IMG/VR virus record: IMGVR_UViG_3300027704_002830
Span: 1 to 56,012 of that record
Origin: a virus
Length of the DNA stretch: 56,012 bases
Direction: 5' to 3' (one strand)
Positions 8,087 through 16,928 of the stretch are shown piece by piece. The position numbers and the translations under genes are program-made. Position 1 is the first letter of the stretch, and every line of letters starts with the position of its first letter. The notes beneath the pieces were generated by a model. It made no database searches. It was not told where the DNA came from and was given only the letters and a program-made list of their open reading frames with translations.

Positions 8087-9585
8087 TATTCTTCGTCCAG
8101 TAGTCTAGCCATATCAGGAAAGGTAGTCCTGAAGTCTGTTCCTCGTTGGGCATCCATTAAGTTAATGTATTCTCTAAACTCTGGCATACGTTGTGACCAG
8201 TCTTCTGATTCCATAAATGTTAACATACCTTCTAGTCGTTCTATACCGTAACTAGCAGTACGCCAAGTTTCGTAATCAACTTTTCCTTTATGCCACTCGG
8301 GAATTCCCTTTTCCCAGTTAGCTTCCCACCATGGATAAAATTCTTCGTACTTCTTACGACATGCTTCTTTAAACCATTTAGGTAATACTTTAACATTTAA
8401 GTGTGGCGGATGATAAACAAAGTGATAGTTAATACCACCAGCACCAAATGGCCACATGTTAATTTTACTAAAGCCTTGCTCTAGTTTCCATTTAATAAAG
8501 TCAGGCAAGTAATAAATGTTAAGAGCCTGTACAGCACACGCTACGGTAATTTCTGTATTGTCGCCTGTTTCTTGATCCCATATTTTAAATACTTCTTCGT
8601 TTCGTTCCCATTCGCTTGGGAAACGTATGTAATCATTCCATTCTTTAATCGAGTCAACACTATAATGAAAACGTACTAATTTGAAGTGTTTCCATAACTC
8701 TAAGAGGTCCGGACGCCACTCAACACCGTTGCTGTTATAACGTATTTCCATCTTACTAGCATAGCCTTGGCGTATAACTTCTTCGAGTATTTCGTAGTGT
8801 TCTTCGATGATTAAACTCTCACCGCCAGCAAAGTAAATCTGTTTCATGTTTGGAACTTGCTGATAAAACTGTTCCCAAAACTTAGGATTCTTTTTATGCC
8901 AGTTGTAACTAGCACCAAAGTTTTTACCCTTGTTATCCCACACCATTGTTTGCTTTAGGTTTTCATTTTTTACTTTAGGATAAACTTCTGTCCAATCTTT
9001 AACCCAGTCACTTGAATCATGTGGGCTACACATTACACATCTTAAATTACACTTAGTACCAAAGCGTAAATCTATGTATGCTAACTGTGGAGGCACTTCT
9101 CCGTCCTCTGAGGTTTCTTCAATTAGCTGATCTAGATCTACACGCTGTCTCCAGTAATGTGTTTCCCATTCTCGTTTTGATTTATGACCTGCGGCTTCTT
9201 CTTTATAACACTTTACACAGCTAGGTGGTTTCTCACCAGCTAACATTTGTGTTCTAACATTCTTCATGTATGAACCGTTCCAGCTAGAAAGGAAATCACT
9301 TACATTTAAGTTATTGGGTTTACCGTCTTCGTCTTTCAGTATACCTACTTGACCCCCATGCTTACCTCGGTCGTTAGTAGCACCAACACTTGAAGCATTT
9401 GCTGTACAGCAAACTCTCATAGCACCGTCAGGTCTAGTACTTAAATGGACCCAAGGAAGAATACAAAATGTATCACTTGGTAGTTTGTCTTTATTCTCAT
9501 CTACGTTTATTGCTTTAGACTGCTGTGACGGGATTATGTCTAATGTGATCTCTGGTTGTATTCTTAATTCTTGTTCTTCGCTCAT
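8086..9585 (-). CDS. N-twitch radical SAM protein (499 aa)
   Basis: An extension of about 38 residues precedes the signature FCILPWVHLSTRPDG. Cys41, Cys59-Cys60 and Cys123-x2-Cys126 form the twitch-like set, and the core CNLRCVMC carries Cys179, Cys183 and Cys186. AGGESL replaces the usual GGEP, a tolerated variant of the SAM-binding motif. The protein ends in RGTDFRTTFPDMARL, a tail shared with the paralogue at 3420-4751 (NTDWRTTFPELARHE), so these two form a subgroup. It starts at ATG 9585, immediately after the NifU-type gene (TAATG overlap), so cluster carrier and client enzyme are translationally coupled. Confidence 0.93.
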   Translation of the reverse strand: MSEEQELRIQPEITLDIIPSQQSKAINVDENKDKLPSDTFCILPWVHLSTRPDGAMRVCCTANASSVGATNDRGKHGGQVGILKDEDGKPNNLNVSDFLSSWNGSYMKNVRTQMLAGEKPPSCVKCYKEEAAGHKSKREWETHYWRQRVDLDQLIEETSEDGEVPPQLAYIDLRFGTKCNLRCVMCSPHDSSDWVKDWTEVYPKVKNENLKQTMVWDNKGKNFGASYNWHKKNPKFWEQFYQQVPNMKQIYFAGGESLIIEEHYEILEEVIRQGYASKMEIRYNSNGVEWRPDLLELWKHFKLVRFHYSVDSIKEWNDYIRFPSEWERNEEVFKIWDQETGDNTEITVACAVQALNIYYLPDFIKWKLEQGFSKINMWPFGAGGINYHFVYHPPHLNVKVLPKWFKEACRKKYEEFYPWWEANWEKGIPEWHKGKVDYETWRTASYGIERLEGMLTFMESEDWSQRMPEFREYINLMDAQRGTDFRTTFPDMARLLDEE

Positions 9586-9899
9586 TACATTCTATCCATC
9601 GGGTCATAATCGTCCATTGGCATTGTATGATAAGGATCATTAAAGTTTGGATCGTCTTCTCCTACAACTTCGGTTACTTCGGGTATATAATGTTTTAGCA
9701 TGTTTTCAATACCCATTTTTAACGTTATCATACTGCTTGAACATCCAGAACAAGACCCACTTAATAACGTTTTAAGAATGCCAGTTTCCATATCAAAGTC
9801 TAATACTTTGACCTCGCCGCCGTGTTGGGCAACGTTTGGCTGTATCTTCTCGTCCATTATTTTGTTTATTTCTGTTAGTATTTCTTCTTTTGTTTTCAT
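9585..9899 (-). CDS. NifU C-terminal domain (Nfu-type) Fe-S scaffold/carrier
   Basis: The protein is a single Nfu domain of 104 residues. It carries the diagnostic SGSCSGCSSS motif (Cys50 and Cys53 with this start), then TLKMGIENML, as in NifU C-terminal domains. Nfu proteins bind a [4Fe-4S] cluster at the subunit interface through the CxxC and pass it to apo-enzymes. The frame extends upstream to a GTG at 9911. The ATG at 9899 is preferred because it makes an ATGA overlap with the stop of the upstream radical SAM gene. The acidic tail after the domain is ordinary for phage versions. Its place amid many [4Fe-4S] enzymes, each likely carrying two clusters, suggests that it supplies or repairs their clusters. 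Confidence 0.9.
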   Translation of the reverse strand: MKTKEEILTEINKIMDEKIQPNVAQHGGEVKVLDFDMETGILKTLLSGSCSGCSSSMITLKMGIENMLKHYIPEVTEVVGEDDPNFNDPYHTMPMDDYDPMDRM

Positions 9900-10906
9900 T
9901 TGTATATCCACGGTAAAGTTAATTTTGAATCTGTGCCCCTATGTTTATCGAGTGCTGTGAGCCAGTCTATTAAGTTGTCTTGTGGCTGCCCTACAGCGAG
10001 AATTGATGGTTCAGTAAGTGTATTAACATCTACGTCAGTTAATCCTTTTTCTGTACACCAATCTAATATTGTGTCAATATGTTCTTCATTTAGTTGCGAT
10101 TTTGTTACATTTACAGCAGTATGTATGTGCTTTTGCTGTAGTAATGTATTTAGATTATTCTCGAATGTCTCCCAATCTAACGGAAACCTAATATACTCGC
10201 CAACTTCGTTAATACCATCCACACTAATAGTTATCACTATTTTTTTGAAGTGTTCTAGCAACTGGAGTATAGTATTATCTAGCATTGTTAAGTTAGTAGT
10301 AATTTGTAAATCGATATGTTTACTATGCCCATTGTTAATTAATCCCTGTAATAAATGTTTTACAGATGGCATATAAAATGGTTCGCCACCTGCTAATTGC
10401 AATCGTTTGATTGATTTAGAATGATATAATATTTCATCAATTTGTTTAGTACTGAACTTAACAGTCTTCTCATACGGCTCTATGGCTAAATGGATATCTT
10501 CGATCCATTTACTACTAACACGTGGGTTACACATGACGCATTTTAAGTTACACACGTTACCAGGGCGTAAGTCATAGTACTGGGGCAAGGATGACATGTA
10601 CCCGTCACCACGTACTACGTAATCCCATTTGTCGAATTGTTTGTTTACTTTTATACGTTTACTATCGCGACCACAATCTTCATCAGCCCAGCACGTACTA
10701 CACGCATTTGGTCTTTGACTATATAACATTTGCCTTCTTATTTTTTTTAAGTAATACGAATTGAAACTTGTAACATCTTTATACTCTGGCCCTAACTCTG
10801 TTCGGTCTCCAATGCAACAGGGCAGTAGTTTATTATCAGTATCAACAAATTGTTGAATGAATGGCAGTATGCAAAAACTATTGGAACTGTGCTTTGAATG
10901 GATCAT
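9896..10906 (-). CDS. N-twitch radical SAM protein (336 aa)
   Basis: The shortest complete N-twitch member. Cys12, Cys30-Cys31 and Cys69-x2-Cys72 make the twitch-like set, and Cys119, Cys123, Cys126 form the core (CNLKCVMC). LAGGEP and SVDGINEVGEYIRFP follow. The frame reaches back to a GTG at 10930, but ATG 10906 is chosen because a strong GGGGAGGA Shine-Dalgarno lies just before it and the protein then begins like its relatives. The ribosome binding site lies inside the 3' end of the upstream SPASM radical SAM gene. The C-terminus (RGTDSKLTLPWIYK) resembles the tail motif of the longer paralogues. Confidence 0.92.
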   Translation of the reverse strand: MIHSKHSSNSFCILPFIQQFVDTDNKLLPCCIGDRTELGPEYKDVTSFNSYYLKKIRRQMLYSQRPNACSTCWADEDCGRDSKRIKVNKQFDKWDYVVRGDGYMSSLPQYYDLRPGNVCNLKCVMCNPRVSSKWIEDIHLAIEPYEKTVKFSTKQIDEILYHSKSIKRLQLAGGEPFYMPSVKHLLQGLINNGHSKHIDLQITTNLTMLDNTILQLLEHFKKIVITISVDGINEVGEYIRFPLDWETFENNLNTLLQQKHIHTAVNVTKSQLNEEHIDTILDWCTEKGLTDVDVNTLTEPSILAVGQPQDNLIDWLTALDKHRGTDSKLTLPWIYK

Positions 10907-11960
10907 ATTCCTCCCCGCATTTCTCAGCACAAACTTTTAGTCTACCTTGTTTAACACTAGGAGCAGACCAACTTTGTTCTATGCTTTGTAATAGACCGCC
11001 TCCGAACACTTTTCGAAGCCCGTGTTCCTTAGTATCAATTCCTTCTTTGCCGCCTGCGGCATTGATGTGATTCCAAACAGGTTCTACTGTAGGATCCTTG
11101 TGCCACCACTTGTACATTCTACTTGCTGTCCAGCAACACGGCATTAGTAATCCTTCAGCACTAATATAAATGTTTCCTTCTTTGGCAACCTTACATTTAA
11201 TATTACAAGTATCTAAATAGTTTTCCATGCTACCGTGCTTAGTAACAATTTTGTCAATTTGTTTTGTTGCTGTGTTTTGTAATTCTATATTCTTTGGCTT
11301 TTTTAAATTAGTTGTATCTTTTTCTTTACGGTTCTTTGCTTGGTGTTCATCTTTTTTATCTAACCAAGTAGTTACAAACCTTGCTGTTTTCTTTGCTTGA
11401 AATCGCTCAAAGCCGGCTTCTTCACTAACACGTTTAGCTTCTTCTACTTGATGTTCGTTATGTTCAAATATTAAAAAGTCCCAACGAGCTCTGCCACCTG
11501 CTCCTATGAATGCTTTGTATGAACGCTCAACTTTATCCCAACGTACATTTTGTCTGTACATATGATTAGTATCTTCTAGTCCGTCTAGACTAAAAATAAC
11601 AGTACCCATTCTACCAAATATTTCTGCTAGTTCTTGCCACCAGCTTTCCTCTTGGGCTCCAGCGTTTGTATTCATACTTAACCACAGGTTGGGATTAATA
11701 CTACGAAGCCACCTAAATGTTTCTAAGGTATCATTGGCCATAACAGGATCACCTAAGTTGCCGCACATATAAAAAGTTGTTAGTTGCTTAATAAACTCAA
11801 CGTCAAATATACGTTTAGCATCTGCTAATGTTAGTTCAGCATTTGTAATATGTGGACTGTCTTTACCACCGTTGACATTTCTATCGCACATAGGACAAGC
11901 CGCTTGACACCGCTGAGTTATCTCATAGTGTACCATCTTAATGTCTTGATATCTATACAT
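10878..11960 (-). CDS. Radical SAM protein with C-terminal SPASM-like domain
   Basis: This 360-residue protein has a different layout from the N-twitch set. The radical SAM motif is at the very N-terminus (CQAACPMC, Cys18, Cys22, Cys25). The extra cysteines are C-terminal: Cys252, Cys256, Cys275-Cys276, Cys344 and Cys348, typical of a SPASM-like domain holding auxiliary clusters. MCGNLGDP replaces GGEP. It is a clear paralogue of the plus-strand gene at 55301, sharing ISLDG-type and GGRARW...FEHN segments. SPASM enzymes often modify peptides or sugars, and which applies here is unknown. The overlap with 11953 is 8 bases. Confidence 0.9.
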   Translation of the reverse strand: MYRYQDIKMVHYEITQRCQAACPMCDRNVNGGKDSPHITNAELTLADAKRIFDVEFIKQLTTFYMCGNLGDPVMANDTLETFRWLRSINPNLWLSMNTNAGAQEESWWQELAEIFGRMGTVIFSLDGLEDTNHMYRQNVRWDKVERSYKAFIGAGGRARWDFLIFEHNEHQVEEAKRVSEEAGFERFQAKKTARFVTTWLDKKDEHQAKNRKEKDTTNLKKPKNIELQNTATKQIDKIVTKHGSMENYLDTCNIKCKVAKEGNIYISAEGLLMPCCWTASRMYKWWHKDPTVEPVWNHINAAGGKEGIDTKEHGLRKVFGGGLLQSIEQSWSAPSVKQGRLKVCAEKCGEEYDPFKAQFQ

Positions 11961-12837
11961 TATATAGGTACCTGTTTGGTTGTTTTCCGATAAATTTGGG
12001 AACGATCCCAGAGCAATAGGTTCGTAGAAATGTTGTATTATCTTTATCCCATTCGATCATTGCTTTATTAAATTCGTTTGAATCGATTCCGAACTCGTCG
12101 TTGATCCAGGTTCCGTTAAACGAATCACAAAAGTCAACAAATCTTATATTGTAATTTTTTAATCTTTTGTTTGCGTCTAAAAAATGCCTATTACCTCTAA
12201 CCAGCCAGTCTTCTTGGACAACAACTTCTTCAGAGTATACGTTTTTAACCTCTCTTTGCCACCCGTCGTAAATTATTGCGTTGATTAGATCTTGCCTCAA
12301 GTTTGATGAGGGAGGATTATATTTTTTAAACTTAGCCCATGGCCCATCACCGTCGTCTAAGCATTTTAAAGTTCCTAATATTCCTATATAATTATCATAC
12401 TCACCGCCACTATAAAATATTATTTTAGATTTTCTAAATAAAGTCATCCAATGTGATGTTTCGTGTGCTAATAACATTATTCGCCCAGGGAGTTTTTCAA
12501 AAGCAGTAATATCAGCAATAGTTATAGGGTGAGCAGTAATCTTAATGAGATCTTCAGCTATGCTTTCAAACGTATGGGTGTCTATGTCTGATTGAATTCT
12601 AAGGTACTCTTGAATACCTTTAGATATATTGGGTATGAACATTGTTGTTCGATTAGTGGGATAGTGTATAGGTGCATTAGATTTCTCATAGTGTCGATAA
12701 AACAGTACATCGGGTTGTTTGCCTAAATAAGAATGAATAAACTCACCACCGGCGCCTGTATTATAGATAAAGAATATAAATCTGTGTTGATTACTTTCTA
12801 ACCAAGTTGCGATCATTTTTACAGTTGCGTTAGTCAT
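11953..12837 (-). CDS. Sulfotransferase-like P-loop protein, paralogue 2
   Basis: This 294-residue paralogue of 7118-8086 shares the N-terminal strand and glycine-rich loop (FIFFIYNTGAGGEFI), the central RKSKIIF strand and the C-terminal block WINDEFGIDSNEFNKAM. The loop resembles the phosphosulfate-binding loop of sulfotransferases, but the similarity is weak and the call tentative. Both paralogues sit next to radical SAM genes in the metK operon. Two copies in one operon suggest that each is matched to a particular acceptor. Confidence 0.42.
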   Translation of the reverse strand: MTNATVKMIATWLESNQHRFIFFIYNTGAGGEFIHSYLGKQPDVLFYRHYEKSNAPIHYPTNRTTMFIPNISKGIQEYLRIQSDIDTHTFESIAEDLIKITAHPITIADITAFEKLPGRIMLLAHETSHWMTLFRKSKIIFYSGGEYDNYIGILGTLKCLDDGDGPWAKFKKYNPPSSNLRQDLINAIIYDGWQREVKNVYSEEVVVQEDWLVRGNRHFLDANKRLKNYNIRFVDFCDSFNGTWINDEFGIDSNEFNKAMIEWDKDNTTFLRTYCSGIVPKFIGKQPNRYLYNV

Positions 12838-13057
12838 CTAAAATTAATTTAACCTCTACTCCGGGTCCGACCTTACTAGGTAAGTCGCCGTACTGATCAA
12901 CATACCAATTAATAACAGCAAGATACCAATTCTTACTATTGTGGTGTGCTTGTTTGTTAAACTGATAGATGTTATTGCTTGTTGCTTCCATACAGCTAAG
13001 TGCTCTGGCGGTCTCTTTTTGTAATTCTCTAGTTGTTAGATCCCAGTCTTTCATCAT
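12830..13057 (-). CDS. Small protein of unknown function (75 aa)
   Basis: The product is a 75-residue soluble protein with no signal peptide or membrane segment and no recognisable motif. The start at ATG 13057 directly follows the stop of the methyltransferase gene (AAATGATG arrangement), and its own 3' end overlaps the next gene by 8 bases. This tight packing supports a real gene. An aromatic stretch (NWYLAVINWYVDQYGD) is the most conserved-looking part. No function is proposed. Confidence 0.6.
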   Translation of the reverse strand: MMKDWDLTTRELQKETARALSCMEATSNNIYQFNKQAHHNSKNWYLAVINWYVDQYGDLPSKVGPGVEVKLILDD

Positions 13058-14409
13058 TTATATCCTATTACCATATGTCTATCATACTTTGTTAAGTTAA
13101 TACTATCAGCATACAGCACAGAAGTTAATTGACATTGCTCGAGTAATTCGTCTACAGTTGCGTGGCAATTAATATGCTCGTCTAATTCAGTGTAGTTGTT
13201 GCTTTGAAATATACATAATTGTCCTGGTTGAATTTTTCTAATGAACTCGTCAAAGTTTTCTAAGTGTTCTACGCTACTACAAATAATAGTATCGGGCTTA
13301 CACCAAAGTTTTTCTTGTGTTCCGTTTGCTCGTTTAGTTGTAAAGTCGTGCCCGGCAAAATTAATATTGTATATATCCTCAGTAGTTGCCTTAAACTTCC
13401 AGTTGTCTAACGTATAGTTTTTATTGATACGTTCTGCGATAGTCCAGCAACTGTCGTCTATGTCAAAGCTGAAAACTTGTTCTGCTTTACATCTCTGTAG
13501 TAAGAAGTATGCAGGCACACCGTACCAGCCGGCTAGTAAGAATACTTTACCTAAGTCAACCCCTGTGGCTTGTATTTTATCGATCATCCATAATTTGCTT
13601 TTTACTTGACCGATGCTTAACGCATCTTCGATATTATCTGCTTCGTCAACTGCCTTAACCATGTTAGTAATAAACGGATCTGCCCTGTTAATAACTGCTG
13701 AAAGCCGTGTAACTGATTTCCATTGTTGGTTCCTTACACTTTTAAGTAAGTCGCTTATTAGGGCACTTTCGATATCGATGCCCCACAAGTCACACATGGC
13801 AGGTATAATGTGCCAATATTGTTCTTTATCATTTGACAATACTACTTTTCTAAAGTTCTCATACTTAATCCAACTATCGCCATCTGTTCCTAATAGTCGT
13901 CCAAGTGTTTTAATAATTGAAGCAGGCTCCTGGGAGGTAACACTAATCTTAAGGTCCTCTAGTGGTATAATATCAACCTTATTGAGTTGTGGAGTATTAA
14001 GGGTTGATAAGAGTCTTAAAATGGCTGTTAGGTCGCCACCCAGGACTGCTGATCTCACATCTGTAATGTCGTAGTCGACCAACAGGTGAGAACTCGTTGT
14101 GATTAGCCCTGCTGGATCTTGTCCTAGCACAGCTGATCGAAAATTGTTTGCTCGTTCGGCATGTTCATCATTTACTGATAATAGTTCGGTCATTACTCTA
14201 ATAATACTGCTAGGGTCTTGACTTTTAATACACCGTTCAAAGTCTTCAAATAACTCGTTGTGTTCTACTCTGCCTAATAGTGCTGTCATATTAATTACAG
14301 CACTTGCATCTTTTGACAATGTAGCTCTACGAAATGTAGAGTTAAGTTCTTGATCTGGATATAAACGTTCTATCCTATCTAGAAATTGTATGGTGTTAAA
14401 GTCACTCAT
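13054..14409 (-). CDS. SAM-dependent methyltransferase with N-terminal helical repeats
   Basis: The 451-residue protein has two halves. Residues 1-210 contain about five degenerate repeats of 35-40 residues with a core like DPASIIxxxxxLL, probably helical. Residues about 270-451 look like a class I methyltransferase: LLAGWYGVPAYFL near 290 as the SAM-binding loop, FSFDIDDS near 314 with the ribose-binding acid, then a CSSVEHLENF segment. Methyltransferases with this opening occur in marine phages. The repeat half may bring the acceptor or a partner protein. It is a further SAM consumer in the metK operon. The acceptor is unknown. Confidence 0.68.
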   Translation of the reverse strand: MSDFNTIQFLDRIERLYPDQELNSTFRRATLSKDASAVINMTALLGRVEHNELFEDFERCIKSQDPSSIIRVMTELLSVNDEHAERANNFRSAVLGQDPAGLITTSSHLLVDYDITDVRSAVLGGDLTAILRLLSTLNTPQLNKVDIIPLEDLKISVTSQEPASIIKTLGRLLGTDGDSWIKYENFRKVVLSNDKEQYWHIIPAMCDLWGIDIESALISDLLKSVRNQQWKSVTRLSAVINRADPFITNMVKAVDEADNIEDALSIGQVKSKLWMIDKIQATGVDLGKVFLLAGWYGVPAYFLLQRCKAEQVFSFDIDDSCWTIAERINKNYTLDNWKFKATTEDIYNINFAGHDFTTKRANGTQEKLWCKPDTIICSSVEHLENFDEFIRKIQPGQLCIFQSNNYTELDEHINCHATVDELLEQCQLTSVLYADSINLTKYDRHMVIGYK

Positions 14410-14806
14410 ACCATTTATACCAATCTGGTTTTTGTGCTATTCGCTCTCTTATTCGTTCACGAATAAGTACTAAATCTTTATCTGTAGGTTGCCAATCATT
14501 ATACAATTCATCTGGCCACTGTTCTCTTTTAAACTTGCGGTCTATGTTAGGTTTCATTCCTCTACGTCTCATTTCTTTAACAAGTTCTATATATCTTTTG
14601 TGTAAATACTCGCCTTTGTTATAAAAGAATTTAACGTGTCCAGTATTAAGTGTAAAGTTGTCAGGTAATGTTTGTTTTGTTTTATTCCAGTTAGGAGATC
14701 TGAGTGAACGCTGTAATGACGAACCAACCATAAAGATTTCTCTGTATTCTGCTACCAAATGTTGATTGGATAATTCGTCTGGTTGTACTAAATTAATTCT
14801 AGTCAT
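14402..14806 (-). CDS. denV: Endonuclease V, pyrimidine dimer DNA glycosylase/AP lyase
   Basis: The protein has 134 residues, close to the 138 of T4 endonuclease V, and aligns with it end to end. The N-terminus MTRINL is identical, with Thr2 as the catalytic nucleophile after Met removal and Glu23 in AEYRE as the catalytic acid. The GHVKFFYNKGEYLHKR segment matches the T4 GHVTFFYDK region, and the C-terminal IAQKPDWYKWYE matches the T4 aromatic tail. The enzyme removes UV-induced cyclobutane dimers and nicks the DNA. It is a useful repair function for a virus in sunlit surface water. It overlaps the methyltransferase gene by 8 bases. Confidence 0.95.
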   Translation of the reverse strand: MTRINLVQPDELSNQHLVAEYREIFMVGSSLQRSLRSPNWNKTKQTLPDNFTLNTGHVKFFYNKGEYLHKRYIELVKEMRRRGMKPNIDRKFKREQWPDELYNDWQPTDKDLVLIRERIRERIAQKPDWYKWYE

Positions 14807-14814
14807 TTTGTTTC

Positions 14815-15480
14815 TTATACATTATAGTATACCTCCTGTAACCAATCGAAGTCGTTGATTTTAGTAACGTCGCCACCGTCTAGTACATATTTCTTTCCAT
14901 CATTGGCACCGTCAACACTTGATTGCCCGTGTGGGCCACGTCCTACAGTACACCAAGCCTCTAATCGTTCCTCTGTTTCCTTTTGATTTTGTCTGTCAAT
15001 AAGTCCGCTTTGTAGTTTAACACATTCTCTAAACGCTGACTTCCAAGTGTTATAAGCATCAGTATCTGCTGACACAGTACTTGCTACAACTTGTACAGCT
15101 TTAAATTTATCACTAACACTAGTTGTAAAGTCTGTAACTTTTTTACCTGCTAATGCTAATACTTTCTCAGTAGGGAATAATTTAATACCATTGTTACCGT
15201 ATGTTAATCCGTTAACAGGATTCTCTGCCCGCCATACATGAACTACATCTCTGTTCCATTTGTCAGGCCTATATGTAAAATTAAAGTCGCCATTGACAAT
15301 AGTATCTGCTTCAACGTGCCAGTACATACTTGTTCTAGAAACTTTAGCACATTCTATATGAGCATTGACTAAACCTTTAACTCCGTGTACACGTTGAGAC
15401 CAAGGAAAACGGTCAACTAACTTTTGCCAGTTCTCATCAGCGTTGGACTCTTGATAACTCATGTAGATAATATCAAACAT
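14815..15480 (-). CDS. Glycosyltransferase-like protein
   Basis: This 221-residue protein is a paralogue of 30860-31780. Both start with a strand of the form DxxYxSYxExNAxxNW, followed by a (R)VHGVKG motif. A DxD-like metal site comes next (HVEADTIV here, Glu57-x-Asp59; TIDGDNRV in the other). Both then carry NGLxYGNxGxKL(W/F)P. The layout suggests a GT-A type glycosyltransferase or related nucleotide-sugar protein. The donor and acceptor cannot be inferred. It lies between the metK-linked small gene and denV, apart from the other glycosyltransferases downstream of the 35165 promoter. Confidence 0.55.
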   Translation of the reverse strand: MFDIIYMSYQESNADENWQKLVDRFPWSQRVHGVKGLVNAHIECAKVSRTSMYWHVEADTIVNGDFNFTYRPDKWNRDVVHVWRAENPVNGLTYGNNGIKLFPTEKVLALAGKKVTDFTTSVSDKFKAVQVVASTVSADTDAYNTWKSAFRECVKLQSGLIDRQNQKETEERLEAWCTVGRGPHGQSSVDGANDGKKYVLDGGDVTKINDFDWLQEVYYNV

Positions 15481-15481
15481 T

Positions 15482-15745
15482 TTAGCCTTCTTCTTCCATC
15501 ATCTTTTCCCAAGCGATAGTCATACTGTTAAACATTAAATCATAATGAAACTTTGCTCTATCTTCTTCATTTAAGTCACCATCATAGTCGGCTTGTAGTT
15601 CATCAGCAAGAACTTCTGCAAAGTGTTCTATGTCTGCTTCATCTTCTATTGTTTCTATATGATGTCCATAATAGTTTTCTACTGTTTCGTAGTCTGACTC
15701 TAGTGCAATTGCAAAATGTTTTATTAGTGTATCTTCTTCTACCAT
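15482..15745 (-). CDS. Small acidic protein of unknown function (87 aa)
   Basis: An acidic 87-residue protein rich in Glu and Asp, with no recognised motif. The frame is open further upstream, but ATG 15745 is chosen because a GGGAGA Shine-Dalgarno lies 8-9 bases before it. The start also overlaps the TAG stop of metK in an ATGGTAG junction typical of translational coupling. The small acidic character recalls phage inhibitors or DNA mimics, but nothing specific supports that. Its tight link to metK suggests co-expression with SAM synthesis. Confidence 0.55.
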   Translation of the reverse strand: MVEEDTLIKHFAIALESDYETVENYYGHHIETIEDEADIEHFAEVLADELQADYDGDLNEEDRAKFHYDLMFNSMTIAWEKMMEEEG

Positions 15746-16830
15746 CCAATCTTCTCCCATGGTACATCTTTGTCGCCAAAGTGTCCGTATACACAATTCT
15801 CACTATATCCATAAAAGTTAAATAAATCAAACCTATCAATAATACCTTTTGGTGTAAGGTCAATATTTTCTCTAATATACTTTTGAATACTTTTATTATG
15901 TCCGTTGCTGTCAATGTAAATGCTTGTTGGTTCTTTTACACCGATAGCATATGATAGTTGTATTTGGCACCAGTCAGCCATATCGTCTGCTACAACATTC
16001 TTTGCTAACCAACGTGCCATATATGTAGCACTACGATCTACTTTCGTAGGGTCCTTTCCAGAAAAAGCACCACCACCATGAGGAGCGAAACCACCATAGG
16101 TGTCCACGATAATTTTTCGTCCTGTAACTCCGGTGTCTCCATCAGGTCCGCCAATAACAAAATTGCCAGTAGGATTAATATGCCATGTAGTGTTTTCATC
16201 AATTAAATCTCCCAGTACTTCACGTGCCGCATCCTTGATGGGCATTCTTATACTATCACCGAACCCTTTTTTGTGCTGATGAGATACTACAATTTGGTCA
16301 ACACGCTTTGGTACTCCGCCGCTGTATTCTATGCTTACTTGACTTTTAGCATCTGGTAGCATATAGTCGTAACCTGACTTACGCTTCTCATTGAGATTTT
16401 TTAATATCTCGTGACTGTAATAAATCGGAGCAGGTAAGAAAGACCCGTTATCGAGACAGGCATAACCAAACATAAGACCTTGATCGCCGGCACCAAACTC
16501 ATCTGTGCCTAATCCAATGTCGCCACTTTGGCTATGTATAAGATTATTAATTTTTAGATTTTCGTAATGGAACCCGTCTTGTTTGTATCCAATCTCTTTA
16601 ACTTTGTCACGAATAAGTTGTTCTATTTCGTCGGGTGTTACATTAAAGTTTTTTACTTCGCCTGCAATTGTAACATGATTAGTAGTTACAAGTGTTTCAA
16701 CCGCAACACGAGTAGTTTCGTCTCCTGCTTTTAGACCAGCATCTACTAACGTATCACTGATTTGATCTGCTACTTTATCTGGATGACCAGCACTTACTGA
16801 CTCACTTGTAAAAGTGTAATTATTTTCCAT
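15739..16830 (-). CDS. metK: S-adenosylmethionine synthetase
   Basis: The enzyme makes SAM from ATP and methionine. Family signatures are all present: SAGHPDK at 13-19, GAGDQG at 113-118, the GGPDGDTGVTGRKI stretch from about 228, and GGGAFSGKD at 252-260 followed by TKVDRS. At 363 residues it is slightly short of the usual 380-400, but no core motif is missing. It is the first gene of the leftward operon and has a strong AAGGAG ribosome binding site 8 bases before the ATG. Ten or more downstream genes encode SAM-using enzymes, so its job is probably to raise SAM supply for them. A virus copy may also escape host feedback on the cellular enzyme. Confidence 0.97.
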   Translation of the reverse strand: MENNYTFTSESVSAGHPDKVADQISDTLVDAGLKAGDETTRVAVETLVTTNHVTIAGEVKNFNVTPDEIEQLIRDKVKEIGYKQDGFHYENLKINNLIHSQSGDIGLGTDEFGAGDQGLMFGYACLDNGSFLPAPIYYSHEILKNLNEKRKSGYDYMLPDAKSQVSIEYSGGVPKRVDQIVVSHQHKKGFGDSIRMPIKDAAREVLGDLIDENTTWHINPTGNFVIGGPDGDTGVTGRKIIVDTYGGFAPHGGGAFSGKDPTKVDRSATYMARWLAKNVVADDMADWCQIQLSYAIGVKEPTSIYIDSNGHNKSIQKYIRENIDLTPKGIIDRFDLFNFYGYSENCVYGHFGDKDVPWEKIGW

Positions 16831-16922
16831 ATGTTATACTCCTTTGTGTACTGTTGTATTTTTACAACATCTTTAAGACCGCCGCAACCACATTGGCTCT
16901 TTATTGCTTTACCACTTAATTA
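16831..16922 (-). promoter_or_regulatory. Structured 5' leader of metK with tiny ORF
   Basis: About 92 bases separate the probable transcription start from the metK ATG, unusual in a window where most genes overlap. The leader holds a perfect 7-bp hairpin with a 4-base loop at 16852-16869, just upstream of the AAGGAG site. It also holds a possible 6-codon ORF (MWLRRS, 16873-16893). Leaders of metK genes are often SAM riboswitches. I compared this one from memory with SAM-II and SAM-V and did not see a convincing match, so regulation by the leader is open. Confidence 0.5.
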
Positions 16923-16928
16923 GTTTAT

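Noticed and set aside
9900-10376. Plus-strand frame of 158 codons opposite a radical SAM gene
   Set aside because: Antisense shadow of a gene with clear motifs; cysteine and serine-rich nonsense with no domain.
13613-14074. Plus-strand frame of 153 codons opposite the methyltransferase gene
   Set aside because: Antisense shadow; the minus-strand product has clear repeats and a methyltransferase domain.
15639-15914. Minus-strand frame of 91 codons across the metK 3' end
   Set aside because: Out of frame with metK and the coupled small gene, both of which have better support.
16831-16922. Known SAM riboswitch upstream of metK
   Set aside because: Hairpins are present, but I could not match the conserved bases of SAM-II, SAM-V or SAM-I by eye. 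Kept only as a structured leader.
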